Source of the DNA: an uncultured Caulobacteraceae bacterium
GTDB taxonomy: Bacteria; Pseudomonadota; Alphaproteobacteria; Caulobacterales; Caulobacteraceae
Length of the DNA: 64,000 bases
NCBI GenBank assembly: GCA_903872075.1
Contig: CAIQJF010000091.1
Span: 24,370-88,369 of the forward strand
Reading direction: 5' to 3'
A program made the translations under genes and the position numbers. This document shows, piece after piece, positions 34,601 through 43,160 of this stretch (position 1 is its first letter; each line of letters starts with the position of its first letter). Under the pieces are notes generated by a model. The model was not told the DNA's origin, made no database searches, and saw nothing but the letters and a program-made list of their open reading frames with translations.

Positions 34601-35383
34601 CTAACGGGGCGCCATCCGGATGGCGCCGTCAAGACGAACGTCCTCGCCGTTGAAGTAACGGTTGGTGAGCATGGTGTGGACGAGGTGGGCGTATTCTTCC
34701 GGCTGGCCCAGGCGCTTGGGGAACGGCACGGTCGCAGCCAGGGCCGCCTTCACCGCTTCGGGCGCGCGCTGCAGAAGAGGCGTGTCGAAAATGCCCGGCA
34801 GAATGGTGTTCACCCGGATCGCCTCGCTGGAGAGATCGCGGGCGACGGTGAGGGTCATGCCGACGATGCCGGCCTTGGAGGCGGTGTAAGCCGCCTGGCC
34901 GATCTGGCCGTCCTCGGCCGCCACCGAGGCGGTGTTGACGATGGCGCCGCGATCGCCGTCCTCCAGCACCGGCAGGGTGAGCATGCCGGCGGCGCTCTTG
35001 GTGATGCAGCGGAAGGTGCCGATCAGGTTGATCTGGACGATCCGCTCGAAGTTCTCCAGCGGGTATTCCTTGATCTCGCCGGTGGTGCGGTCGCGCGAGA
35101 CCGTCTTCACCGAGCCGCCGACCCCGGCGCAGTTCACCAGGATGCGCTCCTGGCCGATGGCCGCGCGGGACTTGGCGAAGGCGGCGTCCACTTCCGGGCT
35201 GGAGGTGACATTGACCTTGCAGAACACCCCGCCAATCTCGGCGGCGCGGGCTTCGCCCAGTTCTTCATTAAGATCCAACAGCGCCACCTTCACGCCGTGG
35301 GCGGCCAGCAGCTGCGCGGTCGCCCAACCGAGGCCAGAGGCGCCGCCGGTGATCACCGCGGAGACGGAGGAGTCGAGTTTCAT
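34601..35383 (-). CDS. SDR-type 3-hydroxyacyl-CoA dehydrogenase (HSD10-like)
   Basis: Short-chain dehydrogenase of 260 residues. ITGGASGLGW cofactor site with Asp in LLDLNEE (NAD preference), NCAG, catalytic Ser in NTASVAAEDG, and YTASKAG (YxxxK). The pattern VPFPKRLGQPEEYAHLVHTML is typical of the mitochondrial type-10 hydroxysteroid/3-hydroxyacyl-CoA dehydrogenase group, which acts on branched and medium 3-hydroxyacyl-CoA and steroids. First gene of the operon that runs on to the thiolase, acyl-CoA dehydrogenase and PHP protein. Confidence 0.87.
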   Translation of the reverse strand: MKLDSSVSAVITGGASGLGWATAQLLAAHGVKVALLDLNEELGEARAAEIGGVFCKVNVTSSPEVDAAFAKSRAAIGQERILVNCAGVGGSVKTVSRDRTTGEIKEYPLENFERIVQINLIGTFRCITKSAAGMLTLPVLEDGDRGAIVNTASVAAEDGQIGQAAYTASKAGIVGMTLTVARDLSSEAIRVNTILPGIFDTPLLQRAPEAVKAALAATVPFPKRLGQPEEYAHLVHTMLTNRYFNGEDVRLDGAIRMAPR

Positions 35384-35469
35384 GGTCGTTTGTCCCTTTC
35401 GCCGCCGGGGCCAGATGAGATGCCCGCGGCGTTTCGGTGGGCATGTTCCTCACCTTCCCGCACCGTAAG

Positions 35470-36102
35470 TCAAACGCCGCCGAGGGTCGCCTGAATCTGT
35501 CCCAGCAACAGGCCGATCGCGATCTCCCGCGCCCGGCCCACGGGCTTGTCCAGCAGGGCCTCCATGGTCGGCGCGAACAGCCCCACGCCCAGGGCCGTAA
35601 CGATGCACGCCAACATGAAGTTCTCCAGCGTTTCGGCCGAGGCGCCGGGGATCTGGCGCACGCGCGCCTCCACAACCTCGCGGACCGCCTCGCGAACCAG
35701 GGTGAGCCGCCGGGCCTGACCGGTCAGTTCCAGCCACGCCGCGAGCCGCGCCGCGCCCCGGGCCTCGAAGGCGTCGAACATGGCCACCACCGACGCCCGC
35801 GCCCCGCCCAGTGACCCCGCCTCCAGGGCGTTGACCGCCAGGACGCGCTCCACCAGCTGGCGGATCAGCCGCTCCATCAGCGCCGTCTGCACCCCGTCGA
35901 TCGAGCCAAAATAATGTAGCACCGAGGCGTTGGAGACGCCCGCCGCACGGGCCACCTCGGCCAGCTTCAGCGACTGCGGGCCGCTGTCCACCAGCATGGT
36001 CTCCGCCGCCGCCAGGATGTTTTCGCGCGCGGCCTCGGGCTGCCGCCGGCGCCGCGGTTCCGGCCCGTTTTCACTATTGACAACTTTATCAACAATCGCC
36101 AT
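35470..36102 (-). CDS. TetR-family transcriptional regulator
   Basis: The helix-turn-helix (ARENILAAAETMLVDSGPQSLKLAEVARAAGVSNASVLHYFGSIDGVQTALM, about residues 25-75) is a standard TetR N-domain; the C-domain is a helical ligand-binding part of about 120 residues. It is transcribed away from the metal-hydrolase gene at 36133 and sits directly upstream of the beta-oxidation genes (same strand, 86 bases from the HSD10-like start). It probably represses one or both sides. A 16-base imperfect palindrome (36077-36092) in its own first codons is a candidate operator. Confidence 0.87.
   Translation of the reverse strand: MAIVDKVVNSENGPEPRRRRQPEAARENILAAAETMLVDSGPQSLKLAEVARAAGVSNASVLHYFGSIDGVQTALMERLIRQLVERVLAVNALEAGSLGGARASVVAMFDAFEARGAARLAAWLELTGQARRLTLVREAVREVVEARVRQIPGASAETLENFMLACIVTALGVGLFAPTMEALLDKPVGRAREIAIGLLLGQIQATLGGV
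36077..36092. promoter_or_regulatory. Candidate TetR operator
   Basis: TTGACAACTTTATCAA matches its own reverse complement at 12 of 16 positions and lies 10 to 25 bases inside the annotated TetR start (codons 4-9), 41 bases upstream of the divergent gene's ATG. It is the only AT-rich palindrome in that gap. Inferred from size and position only. Confidence 0.4.
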
Positions 36103-36132
36103 CTAGGTCACATCACTCCGGAGGGCTCCCCC

Positions 36133-36978
36133 ATGACGACCGCCACCCTACACCCCGTGACCGTCACGCCGCGCGATCTGCATTTCGCCAATGACGGCGG
36201 GAAGTCAAACGCCTGGCTGGGCGGCGACCGCATCGGCACGGCGGTGTTCAACGCCCTCTCCCTCACCTTCCCGGACGGCGAGCGGCTGTTCATGGACGCC
36301 GTGCGCCACTACCGCCCGCAACTGTCGGGTCGCCTCCTCGAAGAGGCCCGCGCCTTCATCGCCCAGGAGGCCATCCATTCCCGCGAGCACCACGCCCTCA
36401 ACGGCCTGCTCGACCGAGACCACTACCCCGTGGCGGCGATCGAGGCGGAAATCCGCAGCCGCACCAATATGATGCGCGACCGCGGCCCCATGGCCATGCT
36501 CAATGTCACCATCGCCCTGGAGCATTTCACGGCCATGATGGCCGACTGGTTCCTCACCGATCAGAGCCTGCTGAAGAACGCGCCGGAAGACATGGCCCGC
36601 CTGTGGCAGTGGCACGCCATGGAGGAGTGCGAGCACAAGGCCGTGGCCTTCGACGTCTTCCTGGAGGTCACCAAGGACTGGACGCCGAAACAACGGCAAC
36701 AGGCCCGCGCCCGCACCATGCGCATCGTCACCTACTTCTTCACCCGCAACGTCACCACCTTCGCGTCCAAGCTGCTCGCCGCCGACGGCATGAACCCGCT
36801 CATCGCCCGCGCCCGGGTGCTGTGGTTCCTGTTCGGCGCGCCCGGCCTCTTCCGCAAGAGCTGGAAGGACTACGCCGACTGGTTCAAGGCCGACTTCCAC
36901 CCCTGGAACCATGACAACCGCGCCCTGCTGGACACCTGGCGCCAACGGTTCCCGGTGGAGGTCGCGGCGGCGGCCTAA
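36133..36978 (+). CDS. Predicted metal-dependent hydrolase (PF10118-type)
   Basis: The protein has 281 residues, mostly helical, matching the Metal_hydrol group of ferritin-like di-metal proteins. The likely ligand segments are FIAQEAIHSREHHALN, ALEHFTAMM and WHAMEECEHKAVAFDVF, supplying Glu and His at helical spacing. The catalysed reaction is not known for this family. GGAGGG lies upstream of the ATG. Divergent from the TetR gene, which probably controls it. Confidence 0.8.
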   Translation: MTTATLHPVTVTPRDLHFANDGGKSNAWLGGDRIGTAVFNALSLTFPDGERLFMDAVRHYRPQLSGRLLEEARAFIAQEAIHSREHHALNGLLDRDHYPVAAIEAEIRSRTNMMRDRGPMAMLNVTIALEHFTAMMADWFLTDQSLLKNAPEDMARLWQWHAMEECEHKAVAFDVFLEVTKDWTPKQRQQARARTMRIVTYFFTRNVTTFASKLLAADGMNPLIARARVLWFLFGAPGLFRKSWKDYADWFKADFHPWNHDNRALLDTWRQRFPVEVAAAA

Positions 36979-37058
36979 TCCCGCCTTACGCTGGGACGGC
37001 ATTGCCGTAGGCGGTCGGGACGACGTAGCGTGCGCCTCCAAACCCTGAGGAGCCGCCC

Positions 37059-37592
37059 ATGTCCCGTATGCCGCTGATTGAGCCCGAGGCGCTGCCGCCC
37101 TATCTGAAGACCATCCATAACGCGACGCCGGCCGACAACGATCTGGGCCGCAATTTCGCGCGGGTGTTCGGGCCTCATCCCGATCTGGTGAAGGCCTATC
37201 AGACCTTCTACCACCCCTGGCACACTGGCGGCGAAGGCCTGCTGGAGCCGCGGCTGAAGGAATTGATCCGCCTACGGATCGCCACTCTGAACGGCTGCGT
37301 GCTGTGCAAGAGCGTGCGCATGGCCCCCACCGTGGTCAGCGAGGAGGAAGCCGCATCGGGCGTCGACCATGCCGACTCGGCCGGCTTCACCGCCCGCGAA
37401 CGGGCCGCTATCCATTTCGCCGAGAAAATGGCGGTGGATCACCACAACATCGACGACGCCGACGTTGCCAACATGCGCCGGCTGTTCAGCGACGCGGAGT
37501 TCCTGGAACTGTCGATGATGGCAGGTCAGTACATCGGCTTTGGCCGCGTGCTGGCCATGCTGCAACTGGAAGTGGCGAGCTGCCCGATCTGA
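37059..37592 (+). CDS. Carboxymuconolactone decarboxylase/AhpD-like protein
   Basis: The protein has 177 residues with an AhpD-like core. LIRLRIATLNGCVLCKSVRMAP carries the redox-type CxxC motif and a conserved basic residue; the downstream ERAAIHFAEKMAVDHHNIDD has the proton-relay His typical of AhpD. Such proteins act as peroxidase-linked disulfide enzymes or as CMD-type decarboxylases; the CxxC favours the redox role. GAGGAGC precedes the ATG. It lies 80 bases after the PF10118-type gene, likely in the same unit. Confidence 0.83.
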   Translation: MSRMPLIEPEALPPYLKTIHNATPADNDLGRNFARVFGPHPDLVKAYQTFYHPWHTGGEGLLEPRLKELIRLRIATLNGCVLCKSVRMAPTVVSEEEAASGVDHADSAGFTARERAAIHFAEKMAVDHHNIDDADVANMRRLFSDAEFLELSMMAGQYIGFGRVLAMLQLEVASCPI

Positions 37593-37690
37593 CCATCGGC
37601 CGCGTGACTCGCCCCCCGGACGCAGGGTAAACTGATCGCCTTCAGCCGCCACGACCGTCACGGAGATCAACCCTGTCCATCGGCCTCCCT

Positions 37691-38092
37691 GTGGCGTGCC
37701 TGGTTGTCGGCCTCGTCCTCGGCATGGTGGTCGAGGGGGCCGCCCGCCTTCTCAACCTGTGGCGCTATCGATCGCCTCTGTTCGCCGTGGTCAACATCCT
37801 GGTGATGTTCGGTCTGATCGAGGGCTATGGCGTCGGCTGGGTGATCGGCGGGCGCCACGCCATGGGCGGGATCTTCCCCGTGCTGTTCATGGTCGGGGCG
37901 GTGATCGGCATTCTGGTCGAAGGCCTCAATGAGTTCTGGCTGCACGCCTGGTCCTGGGCGGATCGGCCGCTTCTGGGCATTGTGCGGTCCATCGACAAAG
38001 CCGCCTTTGTGGGGTTCACTTGGGGCTTCGCGCCCCTGGCCGTCGTGCTGCTGGCGCGGCTGATCATGACCCCTCCGGCGGCGCCCCTATGA
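37691..38092 (+). CDS. Small membrane protein, unknown
   Basis: The protein is 133 residues with four hydrophobic segments (about 2-19, 29-49, 60-80, 101-123). GTG 37691 is chosen as the start; a CTG at 37673 preceded by GGAGA at 37662-37666 is an alternative that would add six residues. The stop overlaps the next gene's ATG (ATGA), so the two membrane proteins are coupled. No family recognised. Aromatic residues between helices (NEFWLHAWSWADRP) might mark a cofactor or lipid site, but this is not established. Confidence 0.65.
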   Translation: MACLVVGLVLGMVVEGAARLLNLWRYRSPLFAVVNILVMFGLIEGYGVGWVIGGRHAMGGIFPVLFMVGAVIGILVEGLNEFWLHAWSWADRPLLGIVRSIDKAAFVGFTWGFAPLAVVLLARLIMTPPAAPL

Positions 38093-38655
38093 GTAACGCG
38101 TACACCCTGTCGAAAACGGACCGCCTCCACGCCGCCGTGCTGGCCATCGGCGGCGCCGGGCTGGTGTGCGCCTATTGGATCGCCTTCTTCCGCAGCGACG
38201 TGACCCTGCCGGACTTCGTGCGCAACACGAACAACCCCGACGTGGTGAAGCTGGCCACCGTCTACATGGGCTTCGAATCCGCCTTTCCCCTGGCCGACCT
38301 GTTGGTGGCGGTGACATCCGCCCTGGCCGCCTTCTACCTGATCGGGCGCGACGCAAAGGCCGTGCTGTTCGGCCTCGTGGCCAGCGGGGCGATCGGCTTC
38401 CTGGCCTTCATCGACATCTCATTCAACCTGCTGCACGGCCTCTATCTTCAGGCTTTCCTGAAGGGCGACCCGGGCCTCGGTATGGAGGCGGTGATCAACT
38501 TCAGCTGCGTCACCGCCGCGATCTGGTCGATCTGGCGCCTTTGGGGCCACCCTCTGCGCCGCGCCGAGGACCGCCCGTCCCGCCTGATGGCGCCCGCGCC
38601 GGCCGAGCTCGATCCAGCGGACGCGGTGGGTGTCGAAATGGGTGGCGGCGGCTGA
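38089..38655 (+). CDS. Membrane protein, unknown
   Basis: The protein is 188 residues with four predicted helices (about 15-34, 64-86, 90-113, 128-152) and a charged C-terminal tail rich in Pro/Ala. It overlaps the preceding membrane protein's stop by four bases. The stop lies 7 bases from the convergent acyl-CoA synthetase stop. No family recognised; possibly a two-subunit complex with its neighbour, on the evidence of coupling only. Confidence 0.65.
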   Translation: MSNAYTLSKTDRLHAAVLAIGGAGLVCAYWIAFFRSDVTLPDFVRNTNNPDVVKLATVYMGFESAFPLADLLVAVTSALAAFYLIGRDAKAVLFGLVASGAIGFLAFIDISFNLLHGLYLQAFLKGDPGLGMEAVINFSCVTAAIWSIWRLWGHPLRRAEDRPSRLMAPAPAELDPADAVGVEMGGGG

Positions 38656-38662
38656 CGCCCCC

Positions 38663-40201
38663 TCAGATTCGCCGGTCGAGGCCCTCCCAGAACGGCTCGC
38701 GCAGCTTGCGCTTGAAGATCTTCCCCGAATCCTCGCGCGGCAGGGCGGCGTGGAAGTCGACCCGCTTGGGCACCTTGTAGCCGGCCACGTGCTGGCGCAG
38801 CCAGGCCTTGACCTCGGCCTCGGTCAGGGTCGCCCCTTCGGAGGGCTGGACCACCGCGCAGATCGCCTCGCCGTATTCGTCGTCCGGAATACCGAACACG
38901 CCGCAGTCGGCCACACCCGGCATCTTGTGCAGTTCGGCCTCGATCTCGGCCGGATAGATGTTCACCCCGCCGGAGATGATCATGTCCTTGGCCCTGTCGC
39001 ACAGGTAGAGGAACCCGTCCTCGTCGAAATAGCCGATGTCTCCCGGCGCGATCAGGCCGACCTTTTCGGAGTCGCGCCGCTTCTGATCGTCGCCGTGATA
39101 GGTGAAGTCGGCCGTGGTCTTCACCCGCGCCACGACTTCGCCGATCTCGCGGGCCGGCAGGGTGTTTCCCTCAGTGTCGATCACCCTCACGTCGGCCTCG
39201 GGGAAGGCCTTGCCCACGGTGCCGGGGTGGGCGAGCCACTGTTCCGACGTGCAGTGCACCACCGCGCCGGTCTCGGTGGAGCCGTAGTATTCGTTGATCA
39301 CCGGCCCCCACCATTCGATCATGGCCCGCTTGGTGGGCGCCGGGCACGGCGCGGCGGCGTGGACCACCTCCCGAAGCGAGGAGAGGTCGTAGCGGGCCTT
39401 CACCTCTTCCGGCAGCTTGATCAGCCGGTTGAACATGATCGGCACCATGTGGATGTGGGTCACGCGCTCGGATTCGATCAGGCGCAACAAATCCTCGGCG
39501 TCGAAGCGGGCCTGAAGGATGACCTTGGCGCCGATACGCGTGGAGGTCAGGCCGTAGGCGTTGGGGGCCGAGTGGTACATCGGTCCGGCCATCACCGTGA
39601 CGATGTACCTGGGGTCATAGCCTTCGAAACTGAAGTTGCGCGTCAGGATGCGGGCGCTGATCGCCGCCTGCTCGGGCGTCGGCGGATGGCGGCGCACGCC
39701 TTTGGGCCGGCCCGTGGTGCCGGAGGTATAGATGATCGTGCCCGGCGCGCCGGCGCCGTCGCCCGCGTGCGGGGCGAAGCTCTCCAGCCAGCTGGCCCAG
39801 TCGGTCATGCCGGCGGGAACCGCACACCGCTCGGCGGGAATGTTGTAGGCGGCGGCGATCTCCGGCGGGGTCTCCACCACCAGAACCGGCACGCCCGCGG
39901 GGATCGCCCCGCGCACCGGGCCGAGCATGTCGGCATGGATCACGATGGCGCTGGCGCCGGAGTTCTCGAACAGATACCGCGCCTCGTCCTCGGTGTAGTG
40001 CCAGTTCACCGGGGTCGGATAGGCGCCCACCAGGCCGGCGGCGAAGCTGGCTTCGAGGAACGGGATGTCGTTGCGCAGATAGACCGCCAGGGTGTCGCCT
40101 CGCTTCACACCCAGGGCCTCAAGCCCGGTGGCCGCGCGGGCGGCGCGGACCATCAGATCCTCGGTGGATATCCGGCGCTCGCCGCTGACGATGTCACCCA
40201 T
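38663..40201 (-). CDS. AMP-dependent acyl-CoA synthetase/ligase
   Basis: ANL superfamily adenylating enzyme of 512 residues. P-loop-like IYTSGTTGRPKGVRR, the A5 motif EYYGSTETG, and A8 motif DIGYFDEDGFLYLCDRAKDMIISGG are visible, with the C-terminal catalytic Lys in SGKIFKRKLREP. It would convert a carboxylic acid to its CoA thioester. An exact 13-base palindrome sits 36-48 bases before its start. The YedE-like gene ends 75 bases upstream, so both may share a promoter or the palindrome may regulate this gene alone. Confidence 0.9.
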   Translation of the reverse strand: MGDIVSGERRISTEDLMVRAARAATGLEALGVKRGDTLAVYLRNDIPFLEASFAAGLVGAYPTPVNWHYTEDEARYLFENSGASAIVIHADMLGPVRGAIPAGVPVLVVETPPEIAAAYNIPAERCAVPAGMTDWASWLESFAPHAGDGAGAPGTIIYTSGTTGRPKGVRRHPPTPEQAAISARILTRNFSFEGYDPRYIVTVMAGPMYHSAPNAYGLTSTRIGAKVILQARFDAEDLLRLIESERVTHIHMVPIMFNRLIKLPEEVKARYDLSSLREVVHAAAPCPAPTKRAMIEWWGPVINEYYGSTETGAVVHCTSEQWLAHPGTVGKAFPEADVRVIDTEGNTLPAREIGEVVARVKTTADFTYHGDDQKRRDSEKVGLIAPGDIGYFDEDGFLYLCDRAKDMIISGGVNIYPAEIEAELHKMPGVADCGVFGIPDDEYGEAICAVVQPSEGATLTEAEVKAWLRQHVAGYKVPKRVDFHAALPREDSGKIFKRKLREPFWEGLDRRI

Positions 40202-40236
40202 GCCGACGCGTTTCCCTGAATTGACGATTTTGGGAA

Positions 40237-40249
40237 CGTTAGCCTAACG
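40237..40249. promoter_or_regulatory. Palindrome upstream of acyl-CoA synthetase
   Basis: CGTTAG-C-CTAACG, a perfect 13-base inverted repeat with a single-base centre, is 36-48 bases upstream of the synthetase ATG (minus strand). The short half-sites suit a dimeric regulator such as TetR/AcrR-type proteins. The regulator is not identified. Confidence 0.45.
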
Positions 40250-40275
40250 GTGGAGCCTGCGGCAACGGAAGCCGG

Positions 40276-41217
40276 TCATGCCGCCCAACGCCGTTGAACC
40301 AGGAGGCCGAGGGCGATCACCAGCGCCATGGCGGCGATGGCGGCCCAGGCGTGAGGCTGAATCAGCGGCAGCCCGACCAGGATCAGGCTATCGTTCCCGC
40401 CGGGAATAAGCATCCCGCCCAGACCCATAAGCCAGCCTCCCGTGACACATCGCGCCAGGCCTGAGACCCGTGGAAACGCCAGACGGATCCGACCCGATGT
40501 CCCCCCGCCTGCGATCGCACCGCCCAGAAGCGCCGCGAACAGCAGGAGGCGAGGCCAGATGTCGCGGGTCATGGCGCCGTTCGCCGATTCGGCCAGCAGG
40601 TCGGTGTAGGTCCACGCCCCGACCGTCAGCATCGTCACAACGAACGTGAGCCCGATCACCGTGGTCGCCAGATGCGGCGACCAGATCCGTTGCGCGAACC
40701 GGCCCTCCCGCGCGGCCTGCGACACATCATAGACACGCCAGGCCGCCAGAGGCGCCAGCACGCTCAAGGTCCACACGGGCAGGGTGAAGAGTACGGACGG
40801 CATCGAAATCTGAGGCGGCCTCGCCATGGCGATCAGGGGCGCCGCGGTCAGGCAGCCAAGAAAGAAGCCTGCGGGCGTCAGGGCGTAGGCCCACTGGCCC
40901 GAACCGAGGCGCGCGATGGTCCCGAACAGACACGCACCGTTCAGCAGGGCGCCCAGGCCCAGCAACGCTCCGCCGACGACGGCGGTGAGCATGAGACCGA
41001 ACGCCTTTGGCGCATGGGGTAGCGCGCCCAGGGCGTGGGCGATGAGCAGACCGGTCGTCACCCATAGGGCGGCCTCGCCCAGGGCCAGAGCCCGCGTGGC
41101 CGTCCGGTATCGGACGACCTCCTCCACCGCCGCCACCATGCAGGTGCCGCCACGCTGAATCGCATAGCCCATCAGGGCGGCGCAGGCCGCCGCGATGGTG
41201 AAAGACAGACTATGCAT
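40276..41217 (-). CDS. YeeE/YedE-family permease (TsuA-like)
   Basis: The protein has 313 residues with about nine or more transmembrane helices. The YedE hallmarks GYAIQRGGTCMVAAVEE (Cys26) and LNGACLFGTIARLG are present; these cysteines line the path in thiosulfate transporter TsuA. The third cysteine expected near the C-terminus is replaced by LIPGGNDSLILVG, where a GCT/GCN-type motif usually stands. This points to a related substrate or a different mechanism. No sulfur-metabolism genes are nearby. Its stop is 75 bases from the acyl-CoA synthetase start. Confidence 0.82.
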   Translation of the reverse strand: MHSLSFTIAAACAALMGYAIQRGGTCMVAAVEEVVRYRTATRALALGEAALWVTTGLLIAHALGALPHAPKAFGLMLTAVVGGALLGLGALLNGACLFGTIARLGSGQWAYALTPAGFFLGCLTAAPLIAMARPPQISMPSVLFTLPVWTLSVLAPLAAWRVYDVSQAAREGRFAQRIWSPHLATTVIGLTFVVTMLTVGAWTYTDLLAESANGAMTRDIWPRLLLFAALLGGAIAGGGTSGRIRLAFPRVSGLARCVTGGWLMGLGGMLIPGGNDSLILVGLPLIQPHAWAAIAAMALVIALGLLVQRRWAA

Positions 41218-41262
41218 GGCGACCGCGCCGCCTGATCCGATCCCCCGGCTGAAACGGGTTCC

Positions 41263-42993
41263 CTAGGCCGCCGCGTCCAGGATCACCGCTTCGCGGCCGC
41301 CGCGCACCAGTGTGCCCGGCAACGCTCCCGTGGACTCGCCGTCCTCGAACGTCACCTGACCGGACTTCACCGTATAGCGGTAGCCCTCGGCGCGCTGGAC
41401 CAGGCGCTTGCCGCCGGCCGGCAGGTCGTGGATCGCTTCCGGCCGGAACAGGCGCAGCTTGGCGAAATCGATGATGTTGATGTCGGCCAGCAGGCCCGGC
41501 CGCAGCTCGCCGCGATCCTTCAGGCCATAGGCCCGGGCCGTATCGCTGCTGAGCTTGCGGACCAGGAACTCCAGGGGGAACTGCTCGCCCTTCACCCGAT
41601 CGCGCGCCCAGTAGCTGAGGATGAAGGTCGGCATGCCGGCGTCGGCGATGACGCCGCAGTGGGCCCCGCCGTCAGAGAGGCCGAACAGCACGTTGGGGTG
41701 CTGCATGTTCTTGCGGAAGAAGTCGAAGTTGTAGGTCTGATAGGCGCCCAGCGGCTGGTAGAACAGCTCCGTCCCGCCGTCGCGGATCAGCAGGTCGTAC
41801 ATCATCTCCATGGGCGTGACGCCGGCCGCCTCGGCCATGCCGGTAACGCTCTGCTCGCGGTCCGGCTCATAGTTGGGGTTGTCGCCCAACGGGAAGACCC
41901 GGGCCAGCAGCTCATTGATGTTGGCGCCCAGGATCGGGTTGCGGATGCCGCTTTCCTCGTTGAGCAGGGCCGCGCGAATTTCGGGGCGCTTCATCGTCGC
42001 CACTTTCTCGGCCAGCGGCAGATGGGCGATCTCGCGCTGGAACGTCGGGTGGGCGATGAACACATGGAAGTTAGACTGCAGTCCCTGCAGCACGCCCGTC
42101 GGGCGGCCGGCGATCTGCGGACGGATATCCATGCCCTCGCGACGCGACTCCTCGGCGATGTTGAACATCTTGTCGCCCTCGTAGGCGCCGGCGGAGGTGG
42201 CCACCAAGGTGACTGGCAGGTTGGTCTCCTTCACGAAGCCCTTGACCCACTTCCATTCATCGTCGTCGCCCAGGTGGTCCGACACCATCTCAAACACGCC
42301 GTGGCTGAGACCCTTCATGGCCAGGCCCATGGCCAGCATCTCATCGGAGCCGGCGAAGGTGCCGGGCATGTGCACGCCGGACTTGTCCTTGTGCAGCAGG
42401 GTGCGCGAGGTGGAGAAACCGAGCGCCCCGGCCTCGACGCCTTCGCGCACCAGGGCCGCCATCTCGGCGATCTCGGCGGCGTTGGGCGCATAGTCGGTGT
42501 TGCAGCGATCGCCCAGGACATAGGCCCGCACAGGCGCGTGGGGCACATGCACGCCCACGTCGATGGCGCGGGGCTTCGACTCCAGCGCGTCGAGATATTC
42601 TGGGAAACGCTCCCACTTCCAGTCGATGCCCTCGGTCAGGGCGGCGCCGGGAATGTCCTCGACGCCTTCCATCAGCTCGATGAGGAACTGGTGATCGGTG
42701 GGACGCACGGGGGCGAAGCCCACGCCGCAGTTGCCCATGATCGCCGTGGTCACGCCGTGCCAGCTGGACGGCGCCAGCAGCGGATCCCAGGTGGCCTGGC
42801 CGTCGTAGTGGGTGTGGATGTCGACCCAGCCCGGTGTGACGATCATGCCGGCGGCGTCGATCTCGCGCCTCGCCGAGCCGCTCACCTTACCCACCGCCAC
42901 GATCCGGTCGCCCTGGATCGCGACGTCGCCGCTGTAGGGCTTGGCCCCCGTGCCGTCGACGATAGTTCCGTTGCGGATGATGAGATCGTGCAT
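41263..42993 (-). CDS. N-acyl-D-amino-acid deacylase-like amidohydrolase
   Basis: Amidohydrolase-3 family protein, 576 residues. The N-terminal MHDLIIRNGTIVDGTG and the metal motif VDIHTHYDGQATWDP (HxH) are followed by ISYW-type TIM-barrel segments and a C-terminal GELRPGLLADINIIDF. D-aminoacylases and related N-acyl amide hydrolases have this layout. GGGAGG is upstream of ATG 42993. Divergent from a second, unrelated amidohydrolase at 43161. Physiological substrate not known. Confidence 0.86.
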   Translation of the reverse strand: MHDLIIRNGTIVDGTGAKPYSGDVAIQGDRIVAVGKVSGSARREIDAAGMIVTPGWVDIHTHYDGQATWDPLLAPSSWHGVTTAIMGNCGVGFAPVRPTDHQFLIELMEGVEDIPGAALTEGIDWKWERFPEYLDALESKPRAIDVGVHVPHAPVRAYVLGDRCNTDYAPNAAEIAEMAALVREGVEAGALGFSTSRTLLHKDKSGVHMPGTFAGSDEMLAMGLAMKGLSHGVFEMVSDHLGDDDEWKWVKGFVKETNLPVTLVATSAGAYEGDKMFNIAEESRREGMDIRPQIAGRPTGVLQGLQSNFHVFIAHPTFQREIAHLPLAEKVATMKRPEIRAALLNEESGIRNPILGANINELLARVFPLGDNPNYEPDREQSVTGMAEAAGVTPMEMMYDLLIRDGGTELFYQPLGAYQTYNFDFFRKNMQHPNVLFGLSDGGAHCGVIADAGMPTFILSYWARDRVKGEQFPLEFLVRKLSSDTARAYGLKDRGELRPGLLADINIIDFAKLRLFRPEAIHDLPAGGKRLVQRAEGYRYTVKSGQVTFEDGESTGALPGTLVRGGREAVILDAAA

Positions 42994-43160
42994 GTTTGGC
43001 CTCCCGGCGTTTCAGTCCTGATTTTGAGTTGATCATAGGTCGCGATTGCGCCCCGGCGCCATGGAATTCTTGACTGGGAGCCAGGGTCAGGCGAGCGCAC
43101 TTGTCTGACCTAAGGACAGCGGTCCACAGTTTGCCCACGAAGCCCTAGGGAGACCACGCG

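Noticed and set aside
32075..35494. A very long plus-strand open frame of 1139 codons
   Set aside because: It is antisense to acyl-CoA dehydrogenase, thiolase and HSD10-like genes that have clear family motifs. Open antisense frames are expected at this GC content.
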